From: Thinopyrum elongatum | Lineage: Eukaryota > Streptophyta > Magnoliopsida > Poales > Poaceae | Reading direction: 5' to 3' | Assembly: GCA_011799875.1 (NCBI GenBank) | Contig: CM022299.1 | Location: 342,428,307 to 342,492,306 of the forward strand | Length of the DNA: 64,000 nucleotides | Shown here: piece after piece, positions 35,761 to 47,440 of the stretch | How positions within the stretch are numbered: position 1 is the stretch's first letter | Layout: every line of letters starts with the position of its first letter | Notes under the pieces: generated by a model | What the model was told of the DNA's origin: nothing | Databases searched by the model: none | What the model saw: only the letters and a program-made list of their open reading frames with translations | Program-made: the position numbers and the translations under genes

Positions 35761-37330
35761 GCCTATGCATGAAGAAAGCTGGAGTGACTTCTCTCTTTTA
35801 TTTCATGCTTCTAGCAACACTTTGGCAGAGGCTGAAATACACATGCATAAAAAAACAATAGTGAGAGTATGGGTGAAGTGTGTGCAGAACTAGTGCACTG
35901 TAAAAGTAGCAGATAGCAGGTGGCTGAAAAATAAATGTCAGTAGACATATGATAGCTCTACAACATTGCATGGCAAACAAAATTAGATTCTACTCCGTAT
36001 GATTTCGTAATATATGAGCACAGGGATGGCTGGGAAATGCAGGTACTCCTCCAGCACACCACCACATGTGGTCCTATCAAAATAACAGTTGACTGAAAAT
36101 AAATAGGTCAGTCGATTTTTTTATGAACCGTTCGATCTACAAGGAACGGGCAGATGGCCTTCGTCTACCTCCCGCCAGTCACTGTTGATGATCTTTCTTG
36201 AACTGCCAGCGACCACTGGCCCAGACCCCTGCCTCCGCCGCCCCGCCCTCCCCTTGACCTCACACCACTGCCGTGCTTGGCAGCGCCCCCCGGCCATCCC
36301 TTTAAGCCCGGCCGACCTCCAGATCGGGTGCCAGCAGCTCCTAGGCCCCACACACCCCTAAGATAATCACCGAGGCACTGCTTCCCTGGCGTAATAGGCG
36401 GACTAGCGCCTGTTACACCGAGGAATGCTTCCTTTAATTGGGAATCAACTTACCAGGAATTGAAATCCAGGGGGCGACGGACCTCTATCTAAGGTGAAAT
36501 AGTATATGAGGAGAAACCTTGTGCATCGCGAGTTACTAGGAACATCTAGTATCAGGAAGAAGGTGTAGGAAGAAGCGGTCAACTAGGGTCTTCTGTGGGA
36601 TGAATACCGTGCAAGCGGACACGTAAGATTTGCACGAATAAGGGAAGAGGAGTACCAGTTCCGGTTGCTAGTGTTGTGTCCTCCTTATTTCATGACGATG
36701 TTCTTCTTTTTACCGGGGGAACCAGTGTTTTGGAGGAGGGTGGAGCCTTGGACGAACCCATGGACAAATTTTTGACTGTGTTGCGGTCGCCGTCTGTCGG
36801 CGGAGGGGAAGCAGATCAGAGGCAGCGAAGGATGGCGTAGCGTAAATAGCTCCGGTGCGACGGACCATGGCGATGTTGGAGCGGTAGTGGTGAGGCGCAG
36901 GACGACGTGGTTGAACTGGCTCGGGTACGGCGCACGTCGGCGTCCTGGAGGTAGCTCGGCCTCGGCTTCAACTACTAGCCGTGGAGGGCGTTGCGGTTGC
37001 GGTTGCGGTGGACGACGACGTTGGGGTATCGGCTCCGGCGTGATGGAGGAGGGCGGCGGTTGATGGGTGGGATGGGGTGGCGGATGGAGGACGCCGGGGT
37101 TTCGTGGTAGGTGGAGAGGTAGTTTTGGCGCCCACGAAGTACGAATGGGGAATCGGACGGGGGGGGGGGGAGCGAAGGGGGAACCATGTTTCGGTCTGGG
37201 ACGCGCTTTTTTTTAAAAGATGGGACGCGCTTGTTTGAAAATTGGGGAAAGTACAAACTTTGCCCCCTCTTAAATTTTGGACCTACTGTGGATCGGGGGT
37301 AGGACGGTAATCCCAGGTGTCCCAAATAGT
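35761..37330 (-). other. Presumed 5' region of the TNPA-like gene
   Basis: Upstream of the cassette array on the minus strand. It includes GC-rich blocks (36150-36360, 36730-37110) with short minus-strand ORFs (36975-37325, Pro/Arg-rich) and a G12 run at 37159-37170. No domain is recognisable. The GC-rich part may be untranslated leader and promoter. Confidence 0.35.
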
Positions 37331-38200
37331 GGGCGGGAGCGATTTCAGCCGAGCGCAGGTGTGTTTAGGCGGCCACACTGTATGAATGTTTTTCGGAGGC
37401 GGTTGCGTGGCGTCTAGATGAAGTTACAAACCTACCCCGGTTTAGACCTTTGGACGTTAGGCCGGTAGGTTTCATGGGTCAGAGTTCGAAAAGTAATTTC
37501 CTTCTACCAAACATTGGTCTCACGCGGTTTCAGGTGAGTAGAGGCTCTTTTGGCGCTTCGTTCGAAATTTTGAAACATAAGCATTCACGTTTAGAGTACT
37601 CTTGAACTTTGAGGATTAACCTAAATAGACAACGTTAAATTTGACCTTGTATGTTTGAAAACCTTATTAAATAATGCGCTTGTTTTTGAAATTTTGACTC
37701 TTGAAAATCCTATAACTACGATTATTTTGGAATGGAGGAGGTAAATTTGAATCTATTTTGTACACTACTATAGATGCTATTATGTACAAAAGCAGAGCAA
37801 AGATTGGTGCCCCCATAATTTAGGTATGATTTACAAATGCCATGATCTCGAATTCAAATAATTGAATGGACTTCATGTTGAATTCAAAAATTTTAAACCA
37901 CCTTAAGTTGAATTCAAATGTATGCTAGTTCCTAGTTAGCTATTTATAATTTTCATTGTGTAACTTTTGTGTGTATAATGTGCTTTACACACACAACATG
38001 AATTATACTCACGTTTATATTCGAATTGCTAAAGCGATGCATTTTCTCGAGTTCAAAATACTGACTCTATGGATCAATTATGTCGAATAATAACATAGAC
38101 ATGCTCAAATTTGATAGAATATAGATGTCAGATGGATCAATGACCGTTCCTTATGCGAATTGCAAATATCATGATCCCATACTAATATTTGGATACAATT
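37331..38200. other. CACTA spacer, AT-rich, nothing recognised
   Basis: No ORF over 60 codons, no repeat unit and no element ends seen. It lies between the divergently oriented TNPA-like and TNPD-like genes. Confidence 0.5.
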
Positions 38201-39240
38201 TATATTTTTAATCAATGTGTACATCATTCTTTTACGTGTAGTTTCACTCTCCATAGGCCCCTCCTCACACATGCGCTAACTTTCTCTCTCACACATACAC
38301 ACACATGGTGTATATCCATCGGTGGTCTCTCACACATGCTCACACACTCTCTCCCTAGGTGTCTTTCTCGCACACATGCTCTCGATATCACAATCACTCC
38401 CTCTCGCAACCATTTATGATTGTTTTCACTAACCTTTATCACAAGCACTCTTCCTCTCACACGCATACGCACACACAATCCCCATCGACCCTTTCTCTAT
38501 ACATAGACCTGCCTACGTGTCTCCTGCACGCACATTATCTTTAGGCCTATCTCGCACACATTGTCTCCACCTCTCTTCCTAATTGACGAATATGATTCCA
38601 ACAGAGCATTCTGTAGGATGCCCCTTAAAGTTAGATTGGATGAATGGTAATATTAGAGGCAAGGGCTTAGTCAGAGGACCTAGGGTTACAAATCCTAGCC
38701 GGTTTTGTCAGTGGACACAGAGTCCTTCACGACTCTGGTATCTTTGTCTTGTACGACTGGTCCTCCATGGGTCTCCTTGAATGCGTCACGGGCCAACCAA
38801 TGTGGCGCAGGACGGAACCGACCCAAGGGCCTCACCTCGGCCCACCGGACCTCACACGATGACAAACCCTCTGCCCCTAGGTCTCGTTATCTTCTCACAC
38901 CCACACATACCAACACAGACACCACACAAAATATTTTCTCCTCATGCCTCTATCCCCTCCCCCCTTGCATGTACACACTCAAGGGCATCTCTCGCCGTGA
39001 CATCCTATTCGTCTCTCTCTCTAGACCTCTCTCATTTCTCGTGCTATCTCTCCCACGTCGCCCCCCCCCCCCCCGTCGGCCCCTCTATCCATGCCTCTCT
39101 CGAATACGTACACATACCCTCTCTAGGCCCTGCCAAATACGTCAACTACACATTCACACATGTTACATCTTATCACGTACCCCATTGATCTAAAAAGCCC
39201 TCTCTTCACATTTACTTCGCATACAACATTCCTTTTGAAT
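38200..39240. repeat. CT/CA-rich low-complexity spacer
   Basis: Pyrimidine-rich sequence with many CACACA and CTCTCT runs, and a C14 run at 39061-39074. ORFs here (38189-38419, 38705-39193, 38781-39188) reflect simple sequence. CTAGGGTTACAAATCCTAG at about 38680-38698 resembles an LTR leader fragment, but no LTR can be delimited. Confidence 0.6.
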
Positions 39241-39420
39241 AAAACCTCACAAAGTGTGGCCAAAAATTTATTTTAGAATTTCTACATATATACAACATTA
39301 CAAAGTTATATGGAGTATGAAAGTTAATTTGCATTGCATGGTGCATCCAATGATATTTATTCCGCACTGTGAATTTTTATGTTTTTATACTATATATAAA
39401 GTTAGTCATAATAAAGAGAA
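39240..39420. repeat. Degenerate Stowaway-like internal fragment
   Basis: AGTATGAAAGTTAATTTGCA and ATATATAAAGTTAGTCATAA match, in order, the inside of the MITE at 1430-1688 (AGTATGAAAATTAATTTCAT, CCTATAAAGTTAGTCAAA). Terminal repeats are not recognisable. Confidence 0.45.
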
Positions 39421-39984
39421 ACGAAGAGCATCTTTCTCTCCATCGCACACATCCCCTCTACGCCCCTTTCACGTACGCACACAAACTATCTCCAGGTCCT
39501 CTAAAAGTATGCCCCCAGAACATTCACGCATGTTTCATCTTTCTCTCGCAATATATACAGCGACGATCATTGTATTTGAAGCGAAAGCATGATACGTACA
39601 TTGGACTTCATAATCCACTCATTACGGTCACCATTTACGTTTTGTGGTTATTCTACAGTTACGGGCTCACCGTACAACTCTGTATTTGTTCAAGACACGA
39701 CTAGTTGACCAGTTAAACGCTCCACGTGGCACCTCTAGTGTTGCATGACATTATCTCACTACCATTGGGCCCACCTGTCGGCGTGTATAAGAATGAAAAC
39801 AAATGATAAAAAAATATTGGATGGTGGTTCGAAGTCATGACCGCGGGCACAGCGGACAAGGTGGCCTTGTATTGGTATGCTGAGCCGTCTGTTTTAACAC
39901 ACAGGAGTTGGTGTGGTGATTATACACACACGCATGCATGCACACGAACTGCATGCACGCAACACTCACACGTACACACGCAGC

Positions 39985-39988
39985 CACG

Positions 39989-40038
<50 letters not shown>

Positions 40039-40051
40039 TGCATGCACACAC
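39985..40051. repeat. Alternating pyrimidine-purine (CG)n(CA)n microsatellite
   Basis: A 67-bp run alternates pyrimidine and purine without a break: CG repeats, about 39 bp of CA repeats, then CGCATGCATGCACACAC. Such sequence can adopt left-handed Z-DNA. The open frames across it (39835-40065 and 39837-40255) are repeat artefacts. Confidence 0.9.
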
Positions 40052-42940
40052 CACACGACCAACACACACGCTCATGCTCAAGTGCTCAACCTACACGTGC
40101 ATGCGCACACATTAGACCCTGACAGACACATACACAACCAGGTGGTTCTCGCGCACGGGTTGGAGTCTTGTCGCGCCTGCATAAATTTGTGTTTGTCTTA
40201 CTTTTTTCCTATGCGAACTGACAGGTGGGACCCACAAGGAACATGGTCAATTTAACCAGTCAACATAGTGCCACGCAGACTATTTAGCCGGTCAACAGAG
40301 TGCAATCCGATGCTGAACGGTGAGCAAGTGACCGTATAATCACCACAAAACATATATAGTGACTGTAATGAGCGTATTATGAAGTCCGGTGACCGTATTA
40401 CACTTTTCGCTTGAAATACACTGACCGCCAGTGTATTTATCTCTTCTCTCGCTCTCTCTGTGGAGCCGAGTAGGCCAACGTGCCAGTGCCTAAATTGGCG
40501 CATGCCACCCCATTATTGCTGTACTGGTTTCGTAAGAGCGAACAAGCATTCACGTCTACCATACAAACTGTAGATATAAGTTACAAATGCTATGAAGACG
40601 AATACAAATATTTGAATCCACTTTATGCCCAATTTTTTTCTGTAGGCCCTCCAAAAGTACATCTCTACACGTTCTCGCATGTTACATCTAACGACTATGC
40701 AATACAACACCACTACACTCTAACACAATAAATCATATGTGTTTTTAGTTTTACTAGATCTCATATTGTTACTTAATTATTCATTTTGCATACATTAAAA
40801 TTGCCTTTGAAATGTATGGCTAGTATCATCTACTGCACGGGAAAAATCCCGCCCTTGCCTGTTTAATCGATGGATCATGCGAAACAGCAAAACTATAGTA
40901 GTACTACAGTACAAGTAACAGTTCACTGGGCCGCTGTGTCGTGTACTCCTCCGTCGTAAGAGTGGAGCGCTCGCTTTCATAAAATTTCTAGTACCTTTCG
41001 CCGACATGTGGGACATTAGGCAACCGGGTCCATGTGCCATACCGAAATAACAGTGCAGAACAGCACGGGTGAAGCACCCCGGTCATGGCGCCGGCATAGT
41101 AATGAGCAATGAGGCATCAAATCAAAAAGTTGCACCTTTCCCGCAGTTAAGTTGGAGAGATGAAGTGATGCTAAAAAAAGTTGGAGGGACGAAGCAACCA
41201 TCATTTCACTCGTTGCTGAATCCGCTTCTCCCTCATCTTCTTCAAGTTAACCACGTGTTGCTTCTGCCGTTGTTCTGCCTCATGTGGGACGCGGATCAGC
41301 TTGGTAAATCACTGACACGTGGGACCGCATGTTAGCAAACCACCAGGACAACGTCCACTAAAACTAAGAAACCTCCCCCGCCTTCCGCGCGGCAAAATCA
41401 CCTCCTTTTTACTAATCTTGATATAATTTTTTAGATCAATATAATCGAGATTTGTATAGATAGCACACAGGAGCAAAACCGAGTGGTACGGTTAAGGGCA
41501 TCCACAATGTGTAGCCAAATGTGAAAATAGCTTTTGGCATCGATGGGAACCATTGTGGAGGGTGCTGCCAAAGCCAAAAAGAGGGAACCGAAGATCCCTA
41601 ATTGATTGATTGAAGGAATAGAAAAATGCAACGTCTCTCCTCTTTCTCCCGTGCTTGGACGCATATACAGTATAGAGCACAGAGTCTACTCCCCTGTCCC
41701 TTCTATCACAAATCACAAAGCAGTGAGGCATCAAATCACAAAGCACGGACGAAGCAACCATCATTTCACTCTTCACTAACTCCGCTTCTCCATCGTCTTA
41801 TTCGATAAACCACCTTACCGCACTAAGCTGGACAGACGACGCTATTGTGTAGTAGTACATTTACACCTCCTTTGGTTCAACGGACTTCCTGGATGCAAAG
41901 AAGGCGGTTGTCTCAGCTTGCAGGCGGCACTTACGAACGACTTACCGTGGTCTCCTTCAATGGTGTGCTCCGTCGAACGCACTTCGCCAAAGCCACAACG
42001 GTCGAGATATCGTCAACGTCACCGCAATGGGGATGGAAGTCCAATAGTTACTACCTCCATTTTTTGTATACAAGGCCAGTATCAAAATTACAATTTGCAG
42101 AAGGCCACTAACACTAATTGAGGCAGAATTGATGGGGTTTGCCACGTACTAGCAACCAAGGACATTAATATACCCTTGCATGCATGCGGAAGTGAGAAGG
42201 TTTGTTTGCATGGTGCTGCATTAATCAAGCACTGAGGAGTGAGATGGTTAGCTCTTTGGGCGTTGGAGAAAAAACCCGCATCAATTGACACGTCAAACGA
42301 GGATTTGTATCGATCAATCCTGCGAAGGAAAACCCCGCCTTTCTTTTTTAACACAAGTAGTACGTACTTGCATCCTGTTTGGGTCTAGGCCTTGCATTGC
42401 CATACTTTACCACACATTTTTGCCAAGCTTGCCTAAAGTTTTTCAAAATTAAAAGGAGGTACACTTGCGCATGGCTGTCACGGTCGCACCGCACCCTCAC
42501 ACAGTGGCTCCTGCACGCCGCAAACCCAACCAAGGGAACGCACCCTCATTGACACGTGCTACCGCATGTGATCAAACCAAACTCAGCCATCCTACCGCTG
42601 ACACATAATTTTCATTCATACAGTATGTTTATCCAACTGCATGTTGGGGAAGATCCGTGCGGCCCGTGCGGTGGTCTGTTGAGGAAGAAGAGGTGAGGAA
42701 GAAGAAGGGTTCGGAGACTTAGGATATTCATCCAACCGCCTGAAATGGTCGATTGACCCAAATGATGAAAGTCAGGCGACTTGCATAAATATATGTTTTT
42801 ACACAGCAAAAGATCCCTAAAAACAACAACATAAAGAAAAACTATCACTGCTCGCGGAACAAGACGGCCTCGTCTTCTTTGGCTGCCGGCGCGAACCAGC
42901 CGTAGCTGCCGACGTGTGTCTCTGCACCGTGGTTGTCCTC
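40052..42940. repeat. CACTA spacer with dispersed TGACACGTGGGACCGCA motifs
   Basis: No gene recognised. Related motif copies occur near 40218, 41003, 41310 and 42549, and again in the spacer to the right (near 44643, 44797, 45161 and 46567). Paired longer similarities, for example GAGGCATCAAATCA near 41110 and 41728, point to internal duplications. Confidence 0.5.
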
Positions 42941-42949
42941 AGCCTCCAG

Positions 42950-43582
42950 CTACTCGTTCACGCGGAGTGTGCGGGCGCTCTGCACGGACACGAGCACCAC
43001 CCGGTTCACGTCCATGACGTTCGGTTCTGCCTGTAGGAGGGCCTCGATGGCAGTGGCATCCGCGCGCTTCACGTCGTGTTGAGCCTCCGCCGCCCGGTTC
43101 AAGTCCAGGACGTCCGATTCCGCCTGTAGGAGGGCCTCGATGGCAGCGGCATCCGCGTGCTCTGCGTCAAGTTGAGCCTCCGCCGCCCGGTTCAAGTCCA
43201 GGACGTCCGATTCCGCCTGTAGGAGGGCCTCGATGGCAGTGGCATCCGCGCGCTCCGCGTCGAGTTGAGCCTCCTCCTCGCGGTCCTCCTTTAGGATCGC
43301 CAGGTTAAACCGCTGGTCCACCTGCACCATGGGGGACCCGGACGCCAGCACGAAGTCGACGTCCATCGTCTCATACGCATCGGGGGCCTTCTGTGCCACG
43401 ACCTCCACCATGAACATTGGATCGTCTTCCTCCTCCTCGGAGCTTGGCTCCAGAGAACTCGGGGATTGGCCCACCGCAAAGCGAGCTTGGGAACGGAGGT
43501 CTGTGGCGTCGGCCGCCGCCACGTTTTTTGCGCGGTGCTCCGGCATCAGCATCTTGTAGTACGTGATCTTGCGGCGCACCAT
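42950..43582 (-). CDS. Unrecognised ORF with three 31-residue repeats (about 210 aa)
   Basis: Chosen start: ATG at 43582 in a favourable context (AGCCATGG), giving MVRRKITYYKMLMPEHRAKN; the frame also extends upstream to 43846. Next comes a Ser/Glu-rich acidic stretch (SSLEPSSEEEEDDPMFMVEV), then three tandem 31-aa repeats (93 bp each). The first begins EAQLDAERADATAIEALLQA, the second EAQLDAEHADAAAIEALLQA, and the third is more diverged (EAQHDVKRADATAIEALLQA). The repeats are Ala/Leu/Glu-rich and should be helical. It ends at TAG 42950-42952. No family recognised. It lies in the CACTA spacer and may be a captured host gene or an element gene; GC content is much higher than in its left neighbours. 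Confidence 0.55.
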   Translation of the reverse strand: MVRRKITYYKMLMPEHRAKNVAAADATDLRSQARFAVGQSPSSLEPSSEEEEDDPMFMVEVVAQKAPDAYETMDVDFVLASGSPMVQVDQRFNLAILKEDREEEAQLDAERADATAIEALLQAESDVLDLNRAAEAQLDAEHADAAAIEALLQAESDVLDLNRAAEAQHDVKRADATAIEALLQAEPNVMDVNRVVLVSVQSARTLRVNE

Positions 43583-43919
43583 GGCTTTCTGGTGAACTAG
43601 GGGACGGCTGATGCGGGCTAGGGGATTGAAAGGTGGGGGAATGGGCTGGAGAGGAAGTGTGGTTTTGGGGCAGTGGTGACCGGCCGACAAGTAGATGGCA
43701 TAGGCCGAGCAGCGAAGGTTCTGGTGTGAATAGTGGTTCCGGTGACGACCGGTCAATCGGTTTTGACTGTGCGGAATTTGCAAAGCCGGACGGCTGGAGC
43801 CTGGAGAGTTGTGGGGTGGGATGGGACCAAAGTTTCGGATTTTCACGTGGCAGACGTCCGGACCTCCCCACCGTTCCTGTCGATGACGAGGCGGTGACTT
43901 CTAAATCTCAAGATGACTA

Positions 43920-44720
43920 GCAAGATGCCCGTGCATTGCACGGAACATCAGTATACATTTTTTTACAAAACACCTGTTGTGATTGACCCATGCAGGAGTA
44001 ATCCCATGTGTAAAAACTAATGATATGTCGAGAATTTCATCAAAAAAATGGTATCTTGAGAATTTCATCTGAAAAATGATATCTCGAGAAAGATGAGAGA
44101 TAAGGTGAGGAGGAGTGGGGCACGGTGGTGATTGGTGGTCGGACTTAGCGGAGGCATGGGGATGGATGACGCCGGCAGCGGCCACCATGCCAGATTGTTC
44201 CAGAGGCTTCCTTTTTTAATTACTCAACAATGAAGTTGTGGGAGATAAGGATGAACGAGAGAGGTGCGGGTATACTTTTGCAAAATTGCCATAATTTGCT
44301 TTCTATCCGTCAGATATAGATCGGACGGTCTATATTGCAAGATGGTAGGCACACAATCGTCACCGAGAGTAGAGATAAGAGTAGAGATATAGTAGATATG
44401 ATGGCTCAGTCTCTCGAAGGTGCTCATAGGGGTAGGGTGTGCGTGTGTGCGTTCATAGGGGTGAGTGTATGCGTGCATGTATGAGCGCTTGCGTCTGTAC
44501 TGTGTTCAAAAAAAGGAGTACTCGAAGTATGCAAGTTCATAAGGAACGGACGGTGTACATCACTCTTGTCGCGTTCGCGTTGCACCCCAGCACGGTCGAC
44601 CCTGCACGTCGCTCACCGAATGGAACGCGCTTCGTCTTGCGTTTCGCTCGCTTGTGGGACCGCAGTTGAGAGCAAACCGACGTCCCTCCCCCTCCCCTGA
44701 CCGCGTCATTTACTACTAGG
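43920..44720. other. CACTA spacer, no gene recognised
   Basis: Includes a short duplicated motif (GAATTTCATCAAAAAAATGG / GAATTTCATCTGAAAAATGA at 44031-44079) and GTGTGCGTGTGTGCG-rich sequence near 44435-44490. No supported coding region. Confidence 0.45.
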
Positions 44721-44837
44721 CTAGAAGAGAGAGAGATCGGCCGAGTGTTAATGAGGCCATACTGACGCTCGAATTTGGCCGGGAAAACAGGGAAACCGAC
44801 ATGTGGGGCACACCTGTCGGGATGACGTGGCGCAGAC

Positions 44838-45115
44838 TAGTCCAATGGAGGAGCTGGCCCACGACCTCCTCGCCACCGGCAACCGTCCATGTGGGTCGTG
44901 GGGGCCAGCAACGTGGCGCAGGTCCCGCACCGCCTCTGGACACTGCGACCGTGGTGAGCGACACGCTCATCGCCGCTGGACACGCTAGGCTTCAGGGTGC
45001 CGAGGGTGGTGCTACCGTTGTGGCACGACCAGCAGATCAACACCCGGCTCGTCGAGGATGCACGGGGCGCCGAAGTGCATGCGCGCCGCATCCGCGGAGT
45101 GTTCTAGCGCGGGCA
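44838..45115 (+). pseudogene. UDP-glycosyltransferase fragment, probably captured
   Basis: Two stretches, in different frames, resemble plant family-1 glycosyltransferases: MEELAHDLLATGN then PSMWVVGASNVAQVPHRL at about 44838-44932 (usual form SMEELAxGLLATGRPFLWVV), and VPRVVLPLWHDQQINTRLVE with DARGAEVHARR after it at about 44998-45090 (usual form GVPVVALPLWHDQxTNARLVEDAWG, the end of the PSPG box). The intervening part of the PSPG box with HCGWNS is missing. A stop follows at GVF-stop. It cannot be functional; capture by the CACTA is the likely origin. Confidence 0.55.
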
Positions 45116-45449
45116 ATTGCATCCCTAGGACCTGAGACCATGCCGGGTCATCTTTCAATGACATGTGGGATCGCATGTGAGCAAAGGGCATGTCCAACAT
45201 TGCCACGCCCGCAGCTGACTACCTTGGCACACAAAAAACCCTCGTCCCTCGCGCCATCACGCGTGTGTGTTCCCAGCCGGCGCCAGCTGCCTGCATTCAT
45301 GCTGTCTGTCCGTATGCCGTCATTAAGTAGGCTCGCTGCCTAAGGAACCAACTCCGGCGACTTATTGATGCACTCAGATGCTTGGCCTCACCGGAATGCG
45401 CTACTTAAATGCCAACGCCCAGCTAAACTCCACACCATAGCGCATCCTC

Positions 45450-46030
45450 CTACATGGCACTACATCCACCATGACCACGAGCGGGAACGCTCTGTGGGAG
45501 AGCTTGTCTTCAGGGATGAAGCTCGAGGTCGCCGCCCTCGCTCAACTCGCCGCTCGCAACGCAATACCGGCATAGCCAGACGCGGACGCGACCGCAGAAG
45601 CGGTGGCCACGCTGGCGGCCGATGACGAGAGCACCGCCAGCCACGCGTCCTACTTGCCACCATCCAACGTTCGGTGGCACATGTGGCAGGTGAAGCGACG
45701 GACCATCCACGTCCATCATCATCGACCTCATGTCCACCAGCACCGCCGAGGTCAGGGACTCCTCCGAGGATGAGTAGGGCATGGGAGGCAGCAGGGCATG
45801 GTGTGCCAATTGGCCGGTCCGTCTCCCGTGTTCTACTCTTCCTCGCCGGAGACCGCACCTTCACTTCACGGGTCTTGAACCCTGCCGCCGTTCATGGAGA
45901 CGGCAGATGGAGGACGTCGTCGCCGATGCGGAAGTAAAAAGGAAAGTGGATGTCGATCGCCGCCATAGAATAGGTTTAGGGTCGGGTTTCTTTTCTTTTT
46001 CTGTCCTATAAAAGTTTGAAATGTAATGAA
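45450..46030 (+). pseudogene. Unrecognised GC-rich coding-like fragment
   Basis: A plus frame from about 45471 reads MTTSGNALWESLSSGMKLEV and AALAQLAARNAIPA, then a stop and DATAEAVATLAADDESTASH. Codon usage is GC-rich and ends in a transcript-like 3' tail (TGTCCTATAAAAGTTTGAAA to TAATGAAAATCTGCC). I recognise no domain. It might be another captured gene piece in the same spacer as the glycosyltransferase fragment. Confidence 0.3.
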
Positions 46031-47440
46031 AATCTGCCATGTTTGCATGAATCTCGTTCGGCGTATATGAACTTTCACAATAATAGTAAGATATATTGTA
46101 TGAGAATATATTGAATGATGATTCATTTTTGTGTGTATAAAATTGGTCTAAGTTTGGAAGGTTTGACCCGAGACAAAGCTAACATGCGAAGTAAATAAAC
46201 ACTTCGGTATACATACACAATTTATCTTAGGCACTCCAATAGTACGTCCACTACACATTTACGCATCTCACATCTTTCTCTCGCTCTGTCTGTCAAACCG
46301 ACTAAGCCTTGTCCTAAAAAATAAAGTCCTAAAAAAACCAACTAAGCCAACCTCCCAGCATATCGCGCAGGAAAAGACCCGGTCGCGCCGTTTTAGTCGG
46401 GATTAACAGATTACTAGTAGTATGGATGGATCGCATGAAGCACCAAGTTTAAAAGGAAAAAGGCGGTACACTCACAACACGCCTGTCGCGGACGCATTGC
46501 ACCCCTCACATGGTTGGTCCTGCACACGGCTCACGCAAACGAAACGCGCTTCGGCTTGCCTCTTCACTGACACGTGGGACCACATTTGGAGAAACCGACC
46601 ATGCGCCAAACTCCCCTGCCCACCGCGTGAAAATTCCCCCCAAATCCCAAATTCAATTGCCTTTGGCCAACTAGCCAATAATATTCCCCAAACCCCCCTC
46701 CCCCCGGCCCCCTCCACTCCATTCGCTCCACCAAAGCCGCCCTCCCCGCCGCACCGATACGTCGGCGCCGCGGTTCGTCGAGGGGACGCACGGCGATCCT
46801 CTCGCTCCCACAGTACGCTCTCGTAGACTGCCGTCCTCCAGCCGCGTTGCCACCGCTGGCGACATTCTTGTGGAGACGCATGGCGGTCAGCTTCTTCCAT
46901 GGTACACGCATTCTAGACTGAGGCCCCGGGCATGTCAGAGTAGCGTTGAATGTTAGCTGATAGATGCTCTTAATCTCACTGTTTGCCGAAATAGTTTACA
47001 GTCAATATGCTCTGCTTAAGAAGCTTCCTTGCCCTGTTCTGCACTCAATCAGCTTTGCTGAGATGGCATGCCACGCCCGATTAGTTGCTAAAATATCCTG
47101 CCATATATTTATTGTGAAGTAGATTGTCATGGTCTAGTAGCCAATCTGTTAGGTGAAATAGCTCGACACTGTTTTATATATACTCAATCTTTGTTGCTGA
47201 GATGGCCTTCGATGGCTGTGTGCTCGGCCTCATTGACTCCTGAAATAGCCTGCCATAATTTAGCACTCAAATCTGTTTGCTGAATTAGCTTTACATATAT
47301 TTCGTTACTTAGATCTGCTTGTCCAAATATCTTGCCATAGCTTTAGACATCGACCTAGGTATTTTTTTTGGACTTTATAAAAAAGCATATATGTTTTTCC
47401 TGTAATATCTAGTAGAAGAACTAATTTGTATGTCTAACAG
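46031..47440 (+). other. Upstream region of the TNPD-like gene
   Basis: Contains another TGACACGTGGGACCACA copy (46567), a GC-rich stretch (46630-46900) with overlapping ORFs on both strands, and AT-rich sequence from 46940 up to the TNPD-like start. Likely promoter, leader and possibly an untranslated exon; no clear TATA box chosen. Confidence 0.35.

Noticed and set aside
38189..39193. Ser/Thr/His-rich ORFs in the 38-39 kb region
   Set aside because: Simple CT/CA-rich sequence yields long frames without stops; no conserved motif.
39835..40255. Cys/Val-rich and His/Thr-rich ORFs over the CA repeat
   Set aside because: Translation of a dinucleotide microsatellite on both strands.
44801..45343. 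Single 180-codon protein on the plus strand
   Set aside because: The recognisable UGT-like pieces lie in other frames; this frame is a GC-rich shadow.
46422..46911. Overlapping plus and minus ORFs of 115-142 codons
   Set aside because: Mutually overlapping GC-rich frames with no domain, in the probable leader region of the TNPD-like gene.
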